The notes below the pieces were generated by a model. That model had not been told where the DNA came from. It saw nothing but the letters and a program-made list of their open reading frames with translations, and searched no databases. This document shows, piece by piece, positions 22,460 through 33,137 of a stretch of DNA of 64,000 bases. This stretch comes from Gautieria morchelliformis (taxonomy: Eukaryota > Basidiomycota > Agaricomycetes > Gomphales > Gomphaceae): contig WHVA01000037.1 in assembly GCA_015179125.1 (NCBI GenBank), positions 310,001 through 374,000 on the forward strand. Direction: 5' to 3'. The position numbers and the translations under genes were made by a program. The number at the start of each line of letters is the position of its first letter. Within the stretch, counting starts at the first letter, position 1.

Positions 22460-23358
22460 ATTTACATTGAACGACTTTTTGACGTAGTTACCGAGATTGG
22501 CCCGATGGTCGCACTTCATTTTTGCGATTTGCGATTTGACTCGGGCTATAATATGTGCAAAGTTCACCTGCCATCTATGAGTAGCACGTGTCAGGTCAGC
22601 CGCATTCGCACACGATTTTCCGAACTCCACGCTCGGACCATGGCTCATATGTGACGGCAGCTCGCACAGGGCGTTGTGTGTTCCGATTTCGTCGGCACCT
22701 TGCTGTCCGGTCTGTGAATTCTTGAAGTAGCGGAGTGGGTTAGGAAGAGAAATTCACGATCAAGCTGTGCATGCGCAGGAGGAAGGGACGGAACCCCGCC
22801 GTGGCCCGCGGCCGCCCAGGCGCTATTCGATATCGATGGTGGGTCTCAGGTTGGCATGGGATGCGATGCGACTTTACCCGTGTGTATGCTGGAAGCCCAG
22901 TGGAAATCGGCTAGAATTAGGGCTGCGCGTAGCTGTAAATACCGGTAATGAAATAGAAAGTCCCGGTTACATAAGTCTGCAGGTATACCGGTGACGCACC
23001 CATGCGCTTTACAAAAATAAGTCGCTTCCGGTTCAGATCCGATACCGAACTGTACGTACATCTCCTTTGACAGCTTCGCTCGACTTTTTCTGGGCGCACT
23101 CGCATCGCATCTCGTCGTCACTCCATTGCCCGTGTCTGCGCGCGCATTCGCATCTGCATTGTGCCATTTTCACCCGATTTCCCGTTGCTGCACGCGCACT
23201 GACATCTGCGTAGTTAGTCAACCCCAGTGACCACCACCGCTGGTGAGATCTGAGATCTGGCATGAGCTAGCCCCAAAATGATGTGAGATCTGGTGGCATC
23301 GGGAGATGCAGATACCCAAAATCTATTAGTAATCCTGCAAACATGTCTTGACACTCGT
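22460..23358. other. No gene recognised
   Basis: Mixed sequence without a supported ORF. About 22920-23060 has CCGG-containing pseudo-palindromes (TACCGGTAATG, GGTATACCGGTG, GGTTCAGATCCGATACCGAA) of the kind seen at transposon ends, but I could not define an element. Confidence 0.35.
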
Positions 23359-23413
23359 GATACTGTAGCCGCACGACCAATGAATGGCTCAATAACGCGT
23401 CACGGCGCCCCTT

Positions 23414-23421
23414 GAGCCGAG
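23414..23421. other. Left 8-bp target-site duplication
   Basis: GAGCCGAG, identical to 26600-26607. In the uninterrupted R1 copy at 15743 the octamer occurs once (15793-15800), giving a paralogous empty site. Confidence 0.85.
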
Positions 23422-24177
23422 TAGTGTTTTCCAGGCTCGGTCCCGGCTCAAAAGCCGCGGCTCGGGCCCGGCTTGGTCAGTCCCGGCTCACTCGATTTCA
23501 GGGCCTGAACCGATGCAAAAGTCCCGGCCCGGCCCCGTCCCGGCCCGGCTTAAGCCCCGGCCTGTAGGTGAGGTTTCTGACTAGGCCGATGTAGAGCCCA
23601 ATGTATTTGGTAGACTACCCAGAGTAGCAATTTTAATTACAAGTCTGCATCCTCGTCTATCTTTCTACCTACTTCGTGGCGCGTGGCTTGACGTGCGTTT
23701 TTCGGCGATGCGTGTGGGGGCGGAGAAGGGGGCTCGCGCGCACTCACAGGCGGGCGCACGTGCGATGACAGCGACCCCCCCAGACGGCGGGAGTACTTCA
23801 AGGCGGCGCCCGCTCGCGAGTTCAGACCCGCGGCCGAACGCCAGCCATCAGGAAAAACGGGGGATGTTATGGAATGGTACGTACCCTACATAGGACTTGT
23901 AGGCATGTAGGTTCCCCCCCTATTACAATGTGCTCCGTAGTGCGGGCCCAATTTTGTAGTGTGCCGTAGGACCACGTAGCTGCGGGCGGTATCTAGGGTG
24001 GGTTACAGTAGTCACACATAATGCCGCGTGGTGTCTACGGTGGGCCACATCCCAGGGCATATTTGGTTGAGGTGAGATGTAATTAATGCAGATTCAGGGC
24101 TCAGGAGGCTTTAGGAGATAAGATATCATTTCATAGTTAGATATTGGTCTACATAAGTACATAGAGGAAAAGTTGGC

Positions 24178-24399
24178 ATGTGTATGTATTCTTCATCGAA
24201 GGCGCCGCGGATTGCCACAGCTGCTCATGCGAGCTTCGCGTGGTCGAAACGCAACTTCCCAGTTTCCGGAACGTGGAACCCTGCCCTTATCCGGACGCTG
24301 TCAACCAGTTTGCTCCTCCAAGCCAACTACAAGGTGAAATCTGAAGATATGATCAGAGGGGATACAGAGACTGAGCAGATGCAAGAGTTGAATGTATAA
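24178..24399 (+). other. Open frame inside the hAT composite, unrecognised
   Basis: A 73-codon frame (MCMYSSSKAPRIATAAHAS...) with no motif I know. Probably chance or residual captured sequence. Confidence 0.15.
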
Positions 24400-24944
24400 G
24401 CCAAAGCTGAGCCAGACACAGAGATGACTAGAGCATAGCAAGGAGACAGCACGGCCAGGAGCGATGGCAGGCAGAGCTAATAGATGAGCCAGTCAGCGGC
24501 AGTGAGCAGAGCAAAGTAGTCATTTATACCCAGTATAAGCACAGGAGCATAGGATAGTATTGACAGAAGTCTGGTAGAGCTCTCTCCGTGAATAATGGTG
24601 GAGGAGTTGGTGGTGGGTGGGGAAAACGAGCGGCCCCTTTGAGACCCGGGCATAGCGCAGTATTTCTATGGCGCGAACTATTTGGTGCTGTTGGGCACGA
24701 AACTTATGTATCACGTGACACATGGGACAAGAATTTTTCGCTAAGTTGGTGACGCCCGTGCGAACAGCAACGCAGTTGGGCACGGTCGTGCACCATGGCA
24801 TTGAATTCACATGGATCTGTTAAAATCTGATTCTCTAGTCTCAACATACGGGCCTAATGAACAGGTCTAGCAAATCGTCGGTTTGTATATGTATGACGCA
24901 AAGCTTATGCAACCCCTCTGCATTGCGTGCAACTGACCGTCACG

Positions 24945-25265
24945 CGGGTCGCTTTGTCCCTAGAGCCCCACACAATCCGCCTGCTGTCCTGTGACAATGC
25001 AACAAAGTAGACCCACTCATGGTGACCTTTGAATGGCCCTGCAATGACATAGCCGGTCGTTACATCCCATACAGAATGGTCCTGTCATATGATTCCAACA
25101 CGATCCGCTTGCCATCCCATGACACCGCAACAGAGCTGACTGCATCAGTGTGGCCTTCACCAAGATCATGTTATCAACCCCTGAGACGATGCATTTGCCG
25201 TCTTGACAGAACGTCAGAGTTGACAGTCCAAGTATAGGAGGCTTGGGCTTGTCAAGGATTAGTTT
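24945..25265 (-). pseudogene. WD40-repeat fragment (NACHT/HET-type), frameshifted
   Basis: Three minus-strand frames used in turn give consecutive WD-repeat signatures: GLSTLTFCQDGKCIVSGVDN, then GHTDAVSSVAVSWDGKRIV with YDRTIL, then GPFKGHHEWVYFVALSQDS followed by RRIVWGSRDK. This is the style of the near-identical WD40 repeats of basidiomycete NACHT/HET receptors, where they form the ligand-sensing propeller. At least two frameshifts and one stop are present. It lies wholly inside the hAT composite, so it is probably a captured host fragment. Confidence 0.7.
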
Positions 25266-26014
25266 CTTATTGAATAAATGCCAAAGCCATGAGGTAGTAG
25301 TGTCCCTGATAAATTGCACGAGTGAGTAAGCCTGCGTCTAGGAAACGGGCATTGTCTCACACACGTTATGCTGTAGCATTGCTAGCTCAACCAAGTGGCA
25401 CTTGGCGCATCTTCGTTCGTGTACGCGCCAATACTAGTAGTCCTTCAGCGCAAACTTGCCATGGCTGAGGGAACATCGATATTAAGCATTTGCGAACGTC
25501 GAAAGAGCTCGCACAAGATTTTGCACGCAAAGGCCTTGCGTTGAGTGTTGGTGTGCCGTTTGGCGGTCCAATGAGATACAAATTGTTTGTGACCTGGGGC
25601 CAGATGCACACAAGGAGGCTCCGGCCCGTCAAGGTTGGGGAAGTGGAGGGCTACTAGAGGCATAGACAAGACCGTCCCTGGAGGTAGAAAGCTGTAGGTC
25701 TACCTAGTGCAGGCATGAGCGCCACATAACGATCTGTGGCGCTACGTGGAACAGAGTCAGCTACGTAGTTGACGTCTACTAGTAGCGCCGGTGGCGCTGC
25801 GTAAATATGGCCGAATTACAAGCCAGAATCGGCTGTTCCTGATGGTTTCATGTCGGCGGGGAGCGCGTGCGTGCGATTGGACCGGTGGGGTCTGGGGACA
25901 AGCCTCCGCGAAGCGGCACAAGGGGCTGGGGCTGGGGCTGGGGCTAGGGCTGGAGAGCGTCGATGTGGCGACTCTCTGTCTCGCCTGGGGCCGCGTATGC
26001 GACTCACGTGAGCA

Positions 26015-26190
26015 CGTGACCGTGTCGTCGCGCACATCCCCACACCCCCGCACACGCACGCCGCCCCCTCCCACAATGACTACAGCCGCACCCGCAGCGC
26101 AACACACCCCCTGCAAGCCCTCCTACCTGGTACCTGGACCCACTGCACCCTTACCCGCACCCTTACCCATACCGGCCCCCCTCCCAGAGC
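26015..26190 (+). other. GC-rich segment with CACGTG boxes and a Pro-rich ORF start
   Basis: CACGTGAGCACGTGAC (two overlapping E-box-like sites near 26006-26021) is followed by a C-rich stretch and an ATG at about 26075 opening MTTAAPAAQHTPCKPSYLVP. The frame runs into the internal hAT terminus at 26191. It could be the promoter and first codons of a captured gene. Confidence 0.35.
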
Positions 26191-26599
26191 TAGTGTTTTC
26201 CAGGCTCGGGTCTTTGAGCTAGGGCCGGGCTTGGCTTAATGCGCCCATGCACACTTGTGATAGGGCCGGCAACCTCAATGACCTCCTCTTCACTGCTGTC
26301 ACTGTCGGAAATGCGGGGCAAAGGCATAGGGGGCGATGAGAAAGACGGATGCAGATTTTTTCACTTATTAGTAGTAACAAAGACATGTAATGGCCTGTCT
26401 ATTCTTGGTAAAGAGCTGGCTCCAGCATCGCCTGGGAAGCGCCCAAAAGCCGTGGCTTTCGGGCCCGGTTCCGGCTCTCTGGATCCAAGGACGGGCCCTC
26501 AAAGCCGGCCCCATAACGGCTTGGGCCCGGCCCGGCTCGGTCTTTTAGCGGCCCGGCTTGGGCTAGGCCGGGGCTTTAGCCGGGACCTGGAAAATACTA
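26191..26599. mobile_element. Second terminus set: 409-bp hAT MITE-like unit
   Basis: A second copy of the left terminus begins at 26191 and shares the right end at 26599. Its left flank (CCCAGAGC) does not match GAGCCGAG, so it did not insert independently at this site. It is either an internal duplication of the end or a nested copy that lost its neighbour. Confidence 0.6.
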
Positions 26600-26690
26600 G
26601 AGCCGAGCCATTTTGGGCGCTTGTAACGCATCATGGTGGCTTCTGAGCCTACATCCAGTTGGTTGCATCACGGTAAGTGTTGTAAGTACA
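26600..26690 (+). repeat. R1, right half
   Basis: GAGCCGAGCCATTTTGGGCG and onward continue the R1 repeat interrupted at 23421 and align with 15793-15875. Confidence 0.8.
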
Positions 26691-26705
26691 GTAGAGACGA
26701 AGGAG

Positions 26706-26846
26706 CTCAGTGAATAGACAATTCACTGAGCATGTATTACTACTATACCTAGAGACAAAGGAGCTATAGACGTAGTGTAAGCTATGGCACATCTTGGTAT
26801 ACAGAAATGGTACGTACCTCAGTGAATGGACAATTCACTGAGGTAC
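26706..26846. repeat. Two small perfect hairpins
   Basis: CTCAGTGAAT and ATTCACTGAG form arms around 5 nt at 26706-26730. The same hairpin recurs at 26814-26846 with arms lengthened to GTACCTCAGTGAAT. Comparable hairpins with a CAGTGA...TCACTGAGAGAG core lie at 52939-52971 and 53061-53087. Confidence 0.7.
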
Positions 26847-27032
26847 AACTAGCTATGGTGCGAATAATATACTGAGCATGACCATGGCTACCTAACTACC
26901 AGTCTGTGCGCCAGATGTGACCCTGTGTTCTCCACTTACTCCCGCTCTCCCTCTAATCTCAATACTTCCCCTTAAGCAGAATGCAGCCCAACTAGCTGGT
27001 TCATGTGGAGGACCTTGTGCCAGGGGAGCCCC

Positions 27033-28093
27033 TTTTGTGATTAAAATGTTAGATTGTGCCTTTAGCAAATAATTTCTATTGCTCAGCGGTTGGGACCGCT
27101 GTATTCGTCCCTCTCTTGTGTGCTGACTAAGCCTCCCGAGGCGCGTCCGGCACTGATGGATGAAGGTCACGTGACCGCGTCGACGAGAGAATGGTGTTGA
27201 TCTAGAGGATAACTAAGTCAAAAGGCTTCGCTTTTGAGGTAGTCTAGAGTAAACAGTAATAGTGAACTCTCAATGAAGAATTGGAGTAAACTATTGAGAT
27301 TTAGGTTCTGTAGCTATCAAACAAGACTACAGTAACTTCAAGGGGTGAAACAGTTGATTCTGGATGATTGGTTCATACATTTGTAGTAGCTACTTATACT
27401 ATACTAGTGGTAACTACTAGTGTTCGAGATAGTGAGTCAATGGGTCAAAAAACTACTTGTAACTAGAGGGGTGACTACTTATAGTCATAAAATCATGGGA
27501 GTGATGGGGATAGCGTCAGGGGTGTTAAGCTTTGGAATAGAGTCTTGTACCTATTATACAAAGCCCCTGTCTACATGGTGTCAAGATAGTAGTCAGCTGG
27601 TCGTGTCATGGAGCTCAATAGAAAATAGAAATTAAATCCCTCCTGCCTAGCATAAATGCTAGTCTTGGTGATGGGGCCGCTGTCTCTGTGCCTCTTCTGT
27701 GGGGCAGCTGATTGAGTACACGTATTAGGAATGACATTCTGTAGTCATTCCGCGACGTCCGGTACTCCTGTGCAGTCTACACTCCTCTGCGGCGTTTGGT
27801 GCCTGCACCTCCTCAGTGCCTGTGGCCTGGTGCCTGTCAATGTCATGGCTGATGCCATCACTCGATAGGTGCACTGTCTCTGATCGGCCGCATGTGGTCG
27901 ATGCCCGTGTCCCTGTATCTTATCTGATCTATAGATAAGATAGCTGTTCGTGATGTCATGTGTCTGTTGTCTGTGTTGATGTCCGTCGTAAGTGTCGTGC
28001 CTATCTTTTTAGTTGTTTTTTTCTTTTCTTCTTTTATTAGTTTCTTTGTATACATAGATGACTCAGAATAGAATAGTTGCATATATCACAACA
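27033..28093 (-). mobile_element. Solo LTR, family L2, 1061 bp
   Basis: On the minus strand it starts TGTTGTGATATATGCAAC and ends ACATTTTAATCACAAAA. It is flanked by 5-bp duplications GCCCC (27028-27032 and 28094-28098) and contains a TATA-like region and long similarity to 60994-62056 and 35333-36207. It interrupts the TKG|L codons of the copia ORF. Confidence 0.85.
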
Positions 28094-28442
28094 GCCCCTT
28101 TGTGAACATGTCCACCACCATGTCTGCAGTGGGTACATAGTCAATATTGAGTGGCTTCTCCTGGACCCAATGTCATATAAAATGATACCGAATATTGATA
28201 TGCTTTGTACGGGGGTGATATTCGTTGTTTTTCATGATGGAAATGGCAGAGATGTTGTCAAGATGTATGGTGATGGGTTTCCTCAGGGGACGCGCAATCT
28301 CAGCGAGGAACATCCTTATCCACAGTGCCTCCTTTGCCACGTGAGTTGCCACAATGTACTCGGCCTCAGTGGTCGATAGCATGATGATTGCTTGTTTCTT
28401 TGAGCTCCAGGAGACCATGCCGCCTCCTATCGTGAAGACGTA

Positions 28443-29417
28443 ACATAGATGACGCTCTAATAGGGCACCCTTATGTAATCTCTAACCCTAACCTTAAAAA
28501 TGGCCAAAATCCTGAAGTCGAGTTTGAAAAAAAAAACTCATCAGATTTCACATCAAGGATGCCTCCCCACTCATAGTCTATGTATTGTAATGTATTAAGT
28601 ACCTCCAGATCAATAATGAAGTGCTATGCATAGGCAGCCTTTGCTTTCTCAACCATCCAAGGGAGTAAAGTCTGGTGTCCATGATACCTTCGGTTTTGGT
28701 TTGCCCAGGCAGCCATTGAGCCAGAAATTTCTTGCGAGTATGCTGAAATGAATCTGGCAGATTGACTTGCATAGCTACACCAAAATAAATACATAAATAA
28801 ATTGAGTAATCCATATTCAGACATTGGGCTTGGAAACCACTGACTGCTGAATTTGGACCAATGGGATATCATCAAGGCAAGCAATCACATTTTTGTGCAC
28901 CATGGCATCCATATCTGTCATTTGTGCACTTGACCTGTATTGGAACTTGACTACACCCCAGTATTGCTCAATAAAGTTGAGCTCACAATGAAATTTTGGA
29001 TAAAAGTCATTCAGGGCACCTTTTCTCAGGTTTTGAAGGTGTGCTAATCATGCTTTAGACTTCCAGCCATGCTGGATGCTCTAGGTAGAGATGTGGTTGG
29101 TTCGGCCAGCTTTTCTTCAATTTTGGCGCTCCACTGAGGTCATGTGATCGATTACATAAGGGGCCAAATGTCCTTTGTTGTCCTTGCATCATACAAGTGA
29201 TTTCCTGCACTTTTGTAAAATTCAAGTTTTTTGTCTATATACAGCTCAATTTTGATTCAAATAATATTCTGTTTCCTGGGACTCATTTATAGAGGTTATT
29301 TGCATGGATTGTAGGAGGCAAAGTGGTGAAAAAGTGACTGTGTGAACGTCTATTGAGCTCAAAATATTGGGCAAAAGCAGATTATGTAAGGGTGCCCTAT
29401 TAGAGTGTCCTCTATCT
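28443..29417 (-). mobile_element. Mariner-like element with TA target duplication
   Basis: Terminal inverted repeats of about 40 bp (core CTCTAATAGGGCACCCTTA) enclose 975 bp, flanked by TA (28441-28442 and 29418-29419). Removing the element and one TA restores the copia reading frame exactly. On the minus strand the inside reads [20 protein letters not shown] (catalytic Glu region of a DDE transposase) and SARFISAYSQEISGSMAAWA, a C-terminal pattern of fungal Tc1/mariner-type transposases. The N-terminal two thirds are missing. Confidence 0.85.
28630..29030 (-). pseudogene. DDE transposase C-terminal fragment (mariner type)
   Basis: NFIEQYWG contains the third catalytic residue; ASQSARFISAYSQEISGSMA and HGHQTLLP follow in a shifted frame. 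The DNA-binding domain and both catalytic Asp residues are absent, so this copy cannot act on its own. Confidence 0.7.
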
Positions 29418-29479
29418 TAGCCGGATATCGAGTGCCGGTGTTCTTGGGATGCCCAATCTGCACCTGTAGTTCCCGGTTA

Positions 29480-30416
29480 CTCATACCTTCTTAGCTAGGG
29501 TAACCGGCCAGGTTGCAGAGGCTAAGTAGGTATGTTTTGCAGAGAGGGCCAGTACTACGAATAATACTACGTATAATTCTTACTTAGCTACAAAATGTGA
29601 CTGTGGGTGAGCTATGGACACCTGTCCTACCTGTCAGACACATCCAGCATCTCGAGCCATGGCTCAACTGTTCACCTGACCGTCTCCAGCGACCGCCACA
29701 TCATCAACCACTGTCACCCTCGTCGCATGCAGTGAGCTCAACCGGTGGATTTCTATAGCTCCAAAACCAACATGAGGCCAGCACAGAAACAAAGTGAGGA
29801 TCAATTAAGATCCTTCTGACAGATGTATGAACCTGCAGGAATGAATGCTGCCAGCGTGCGAGCTCTTGAGGCGGTTACCCATGCGGAATGAATTGATTAC
29901 CAAGTATGTGAAACCAACCTGTAGTTGAGCTGCTAACTGAATGAATCCTCATCTTACTAGCTGGTCAGAGCTGTGGTCGCATTCGTCGTTACTAACAAAG
30001 AACCTGGAGCAATCCTGATCTTCATACCCAGTGTCCAGGAAATCAAACAATGTATCGACTCTCTAAAGAGCTTGCCTTGTCTCAGACTGACTGAAACATT
30101 CCCCCTCCACACTAACCTGTCCGCCGCTGAACAGAAAGCCGTGTTCTGAACAACTGAGTGTCTCTGTGAGGACATGCCCGGACATCCCACTGCTGCTTTG
30201 TAGGCTGGGCCCGACGCCGCCGCCACCTGCGTTGTGCTCCCCATAGTCGGCCAGTCTGTCCTCATTGTGCATGGAACTCCAACACAGGTGGGAGTGCGGT
30301 GCAGGCCCTGCACCTTGGTACTCATGGTGAGCCATGCCATACACAAGCCAGGCTCGCATGGTGGTCATAAGTCAGTGAGAATTTTAAAAGTATAGAATCT
30401 TTGTAATTACTCTGGC
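29480..30416. other. No gene recognised
   Basis: A small inverted repeat CCGGTTAC...GGTAACCGG lies near 29475-29510. A minus-strand open frame at 30063-30368 has Gly- and His-rich stretches but no known motif. Confidence 0.3.
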
Positions 30417-31878
30417 TCAATTCTCATGCTCGCTCTCGCTACTGTCAACTATATGTTGGCTCTTGACATGAGACCCCGCTTTCCACTGTCTCTTAGAGGG
30501 CTCGGCGAAGTCATTACTGACATTGGCACAATGCTGGTAAGGTCTCCGTGCTAACCCTTTATCGGCACACTCCTTGTGAGGGCGATCATTGCCTGCACCA
30601 CTGTTTGCTTTGTGGGCTACCTTGTGCGCAGCATACTCCTCGTCTGAAAGTCTGCGGAACTGGCATGTTGGTGCAACATCTTTTCTGCCCTCAAGGGTGT
30701 TGGTCAGCCTCTCTAATGCCTTCATGGTACCAATCTTGCATGGACTTCTGATATTTCCTTCCAGTGGCCATCCTTCCATGACCACCTGGTAATGGTCTAC
30801 AATGTCACTTTCATACCTTGCATATGACATCTCAGCTTTGGGATCCCCAGCTATTTGCCCGGGTCCTTGCATGTGAGCTGCAATGTCACAAACATGTGCC
30901 ATGACTTATGGAGTACATTCCTGATTACCCTGACGCAGTGCGTCTTCAAAATACACACCCTTTCATTCTGGTTCTTGCCCACACCTGTCAAGTCATGGGA
31001 AGCCGCCATTGCTTTAGGTTGAAACCTATCACGTGCTTACCTCAGATCCCTGCAGTTGCAAAACCATTGAACTTCGTCACAAAATCTATCCATGACACCC
31101 CATACACCATCTCCATGAAACATTCTGACACCTCGTCAGCATAATATGATGGTCCGATGACCAGCCCAGGCTTCAATGGAACAGTCACAGCTAAAGACGA
31201 TGTTGCGCATCGTGCACGCAAAGCCTTTAGCTACAGACATGATATCAGTGCATTGATACAGGTATATTACATATGAAACCGTTACCTCTTCCTCCATTCG
31301 ATTGAGCATATGTCTTACATCGCTTAACTCTGCGAGCCCATGTCCTTGTATCCCCTTTGCTGACCTCTCCCTTGTCTTTTCTAGTATCTTGACCAGATCT
31401 TCTTTGTCGGCTTTGGTGAGTTTCTGCCATGCTGCACGACTATCCATGCTCTGTAACTCAACAAGCCATGCCTTTTGGCCAGGTGGCAGGTCTGAGAAAT
31501 GGTCATAAGTAGCTGCCCATGTCTGATGTCATACACTTAAATACCTTGATTGACTTCCTTGCTGTGAAAATGAAGAAATGTGCTCCAGGACGAAGCCTTT
31601 CGCATATGACAACCATACTTAGTCGTAGCATGATGTGTTAGCCTAGCTTGCATGGACTCAACCTTGATGCCATGATTCATGGCCAAATGTTTGGCCAATT
31701 TGTCCTGTGCATCCCAGGCTTCTTTAAACTTGGCTTCTATGGCAGCCCTCTTGGCAGCTCCGTGGAGGGCACGTTTCCTTCGTTTAGCATGGGACATCTG
31801 TTGAGCTTTACGGAGTGTCTTGTGTTTTACAGCAAGCTTCTGGAGGGTGGTAATCATTGGATAGAGAAGAAGAAACAA
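30417..31878 (-). CDS. Spliced gene of unknown function
   Basis: Exon 1 (to about 31545) encodes a basic, probably helical segment (SHAKRRKRALHGAAKRAAIE) ending RKASSWSTFLHFHSKEVNQG. A 53-nt intron (31492-31544, GTATTT...CTCAG) leads to SMDSRAAWQKLTKADKEDLV, then a second intron and an exon with KGFACTMRNIVFSCDCSIEA. The last exon (30417-30902) has ARYESDIVDHYQVVMEGWPL and an acidic tail SSESEHEN. It resembles, from memory, uncharacterised proteins repeated in Agaricomycete genomes near transposons; I cannot name a function. The exon model around 30902-31140 is uncertain. Confidence 0.5.
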
Positions 31879-32239
31879 TGTTTTGGGTCATGTGACTCAG
31901 AAAAAACTCTCACTGTGTTTACTGTAAGCCCTTTATTACCGTAGTTCAGCGACATCCATCAACCTTGCCTGTCTGCAGGCTCTGAATATACAGTGGTACG
32001 TAGGTTATGACTATTTATTGTATAGACACTCACTGGCTCAGATGGTGCTCAGTGCTATAGTCCTGCGGCTGTTCGTGCGTTCAAGCTCTATCGATACTAG
32101 CCCCACTCATTCCTTCAGTACGAACAAGGTATGTTATACATTCCGATAGCTAGATTTCACCGCCAGATGGCACATTTATAGCCATAGATGGTGTCCTTGC
32201 CTTGCAGCAAGCCGCATTGCCCACCCTCAGGTATGGTAC
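31879..32239. other. No gene recognised
   Basis: An intergenic-looking stretch between the unknown minus-strand gene and the RTC1-like fragment. Confidence 0.4.
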
Positions 32240-32259
32240 TAAGATATCTGTAGGCAAAT

Positions 32260-33014
32260 GTTGACCCTTGCATGCATAGGAATGTGCGTGTGGTATCTTT
32301 GTACAGCTCCACAAAGCGAGATAAGCCATCCACTTGCAACGTGTCCCAGCATGACATGGACGAAACGTTCGACAACAAGATCGTTACTAGTGCGAGGAAT
32401 GGAGAGATTATTTATTGGGATGTTAACAAGTTGGGGTCCAATTATGGTGCGTGGGCATGGGTTCCTGCATAACCCAGAGGAATACTCACATTAACACAAC
32501 CAGAAACGAGGATAAAGGAGTACAAACACGCAGTAAATAACCTAGCTATCTCTCCATTCCTGCCCTACCTCTTTGCTAGTGGCTCACAGGACGGGCATCT
32601 GCGCTTATGGATAACATTCACCCTCTGCCAAACTGTCAGTACTGTGACCTGCTTCGTGCTGTAGGACCTCCCGAGCCCGCCATCCTCCATTATGAAAGTA
32701 TACCGCCCCACAGGGATCGGTGCTCTAGCTCTATCTCCCGTTCCCTCAAATCCCATGATTGTCTGTACTGATCTGGAGAGCGGCAATATTCAGCGGTGGG
32801 TGAATTCAGTCATACTATATATAGTCCACATCGTGTTCATCATTGGAACTGTAGTAGAACTGTAGATGGGACCTCTGTAATAGAGCGCTCCCCCTGGCAC
32901 GAATCATGCTCGGGCACTCATTGTCCATACTATCAATGGACTGGCAGCTACCCAGTATGAAAGAAACAGGCTTGGGGTGGCTTGTAATGAGTGGGATGGA
33001 TCGCCAAGTGAAGG
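32260..33014 (+). pseudogene. RTC1/WDR24-like WD40 fragment
   Basis: Successive exon-like blocks read MDETFDNKIVTSARNGEII with YWDVNKLGS (32357-32440), LFASGSQDGHLRLW (about 32570-32612), VYRPTGIGALALSPVPSNPM then VCTDLESGNIQRW (about 32700-32800), and LGHSLSILSMDW...WLVMSGMDRQVK (about 32910-33014). Order and spacing fit the N-terminal propeller of RTC1 (WDR24 in animals), a subunit of the SEA/GATOR2 complex on the vacuole that controls TORC1. The C-terminal RING half is missing, and stops occur between blocks. A fragment, not a working gene. Confidence 0.7.
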
Positions 33015-33137
33015 TATTTACTCCTGTAACTACCTACCCGCAGGCCAATTTGTGATCACCCATGCCTGTACGCACGCACGTGCCTCACCGCCCTCCGGGT
33101 CTTCCTCCCTGCACTGACACACACACTCTCTCACACA

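Larger units (their letters stand above)
23422..26599. mobile_element. hAT-derived composite element with captured sequence
   Basis: It starts TAGTGTTTTCCAGGCTCGG and ends with the complement of TAGTATTTTCCAGGTCCCGG (13 of the first 14 terminal bases agree), flanked by perfect 8-bp duplications GAGCCGAG. GC-rich CCCGGCT-type subterminal arrays lie at 23430-23580 and 26440-26590. No transposase remains. Inside are decayed WD40 repeats, a GC-rich segment with CACGTG boxes and a Pro-rich ORF start, and a second left terminus at 26191. Length 3178 bp. Confidence 0.85.
26972..29475 (-). pseudogene. Ty1/copia RNase H tail, interrupted twice
   Basis: Splicing out the two insertions gives a continuous minus-strand frame: ADWASQEHRHSISG, then YVFTIGGGMVSWSSKKQ, STTEAEYIVATHVAKEA, YHPRTKHINIRYHFI, DYVPTADMVVDMFTKG, and the end LHSA with TAA at 26972. 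This is the copia RNase H with the usual DMFTKGL ending. Upstream pol is missing beyond about 29475. Insertions: mariner-like 28443-29417 and solo LTR 27033-28093. Confidence 0.85.

Noticed and set aside
25757..26222. Long frames on both strands in the GC-rich segment
   Set aside because: High GC removes stops on both strands; only the short ATG-led frame after the C-rich stretch has any promoter-like context.
28479..28492. CTAACCCTAACC, telomere-like
   Set aside because: Only about two units, inside the mariner-like element; no array and no subtelomeric context.
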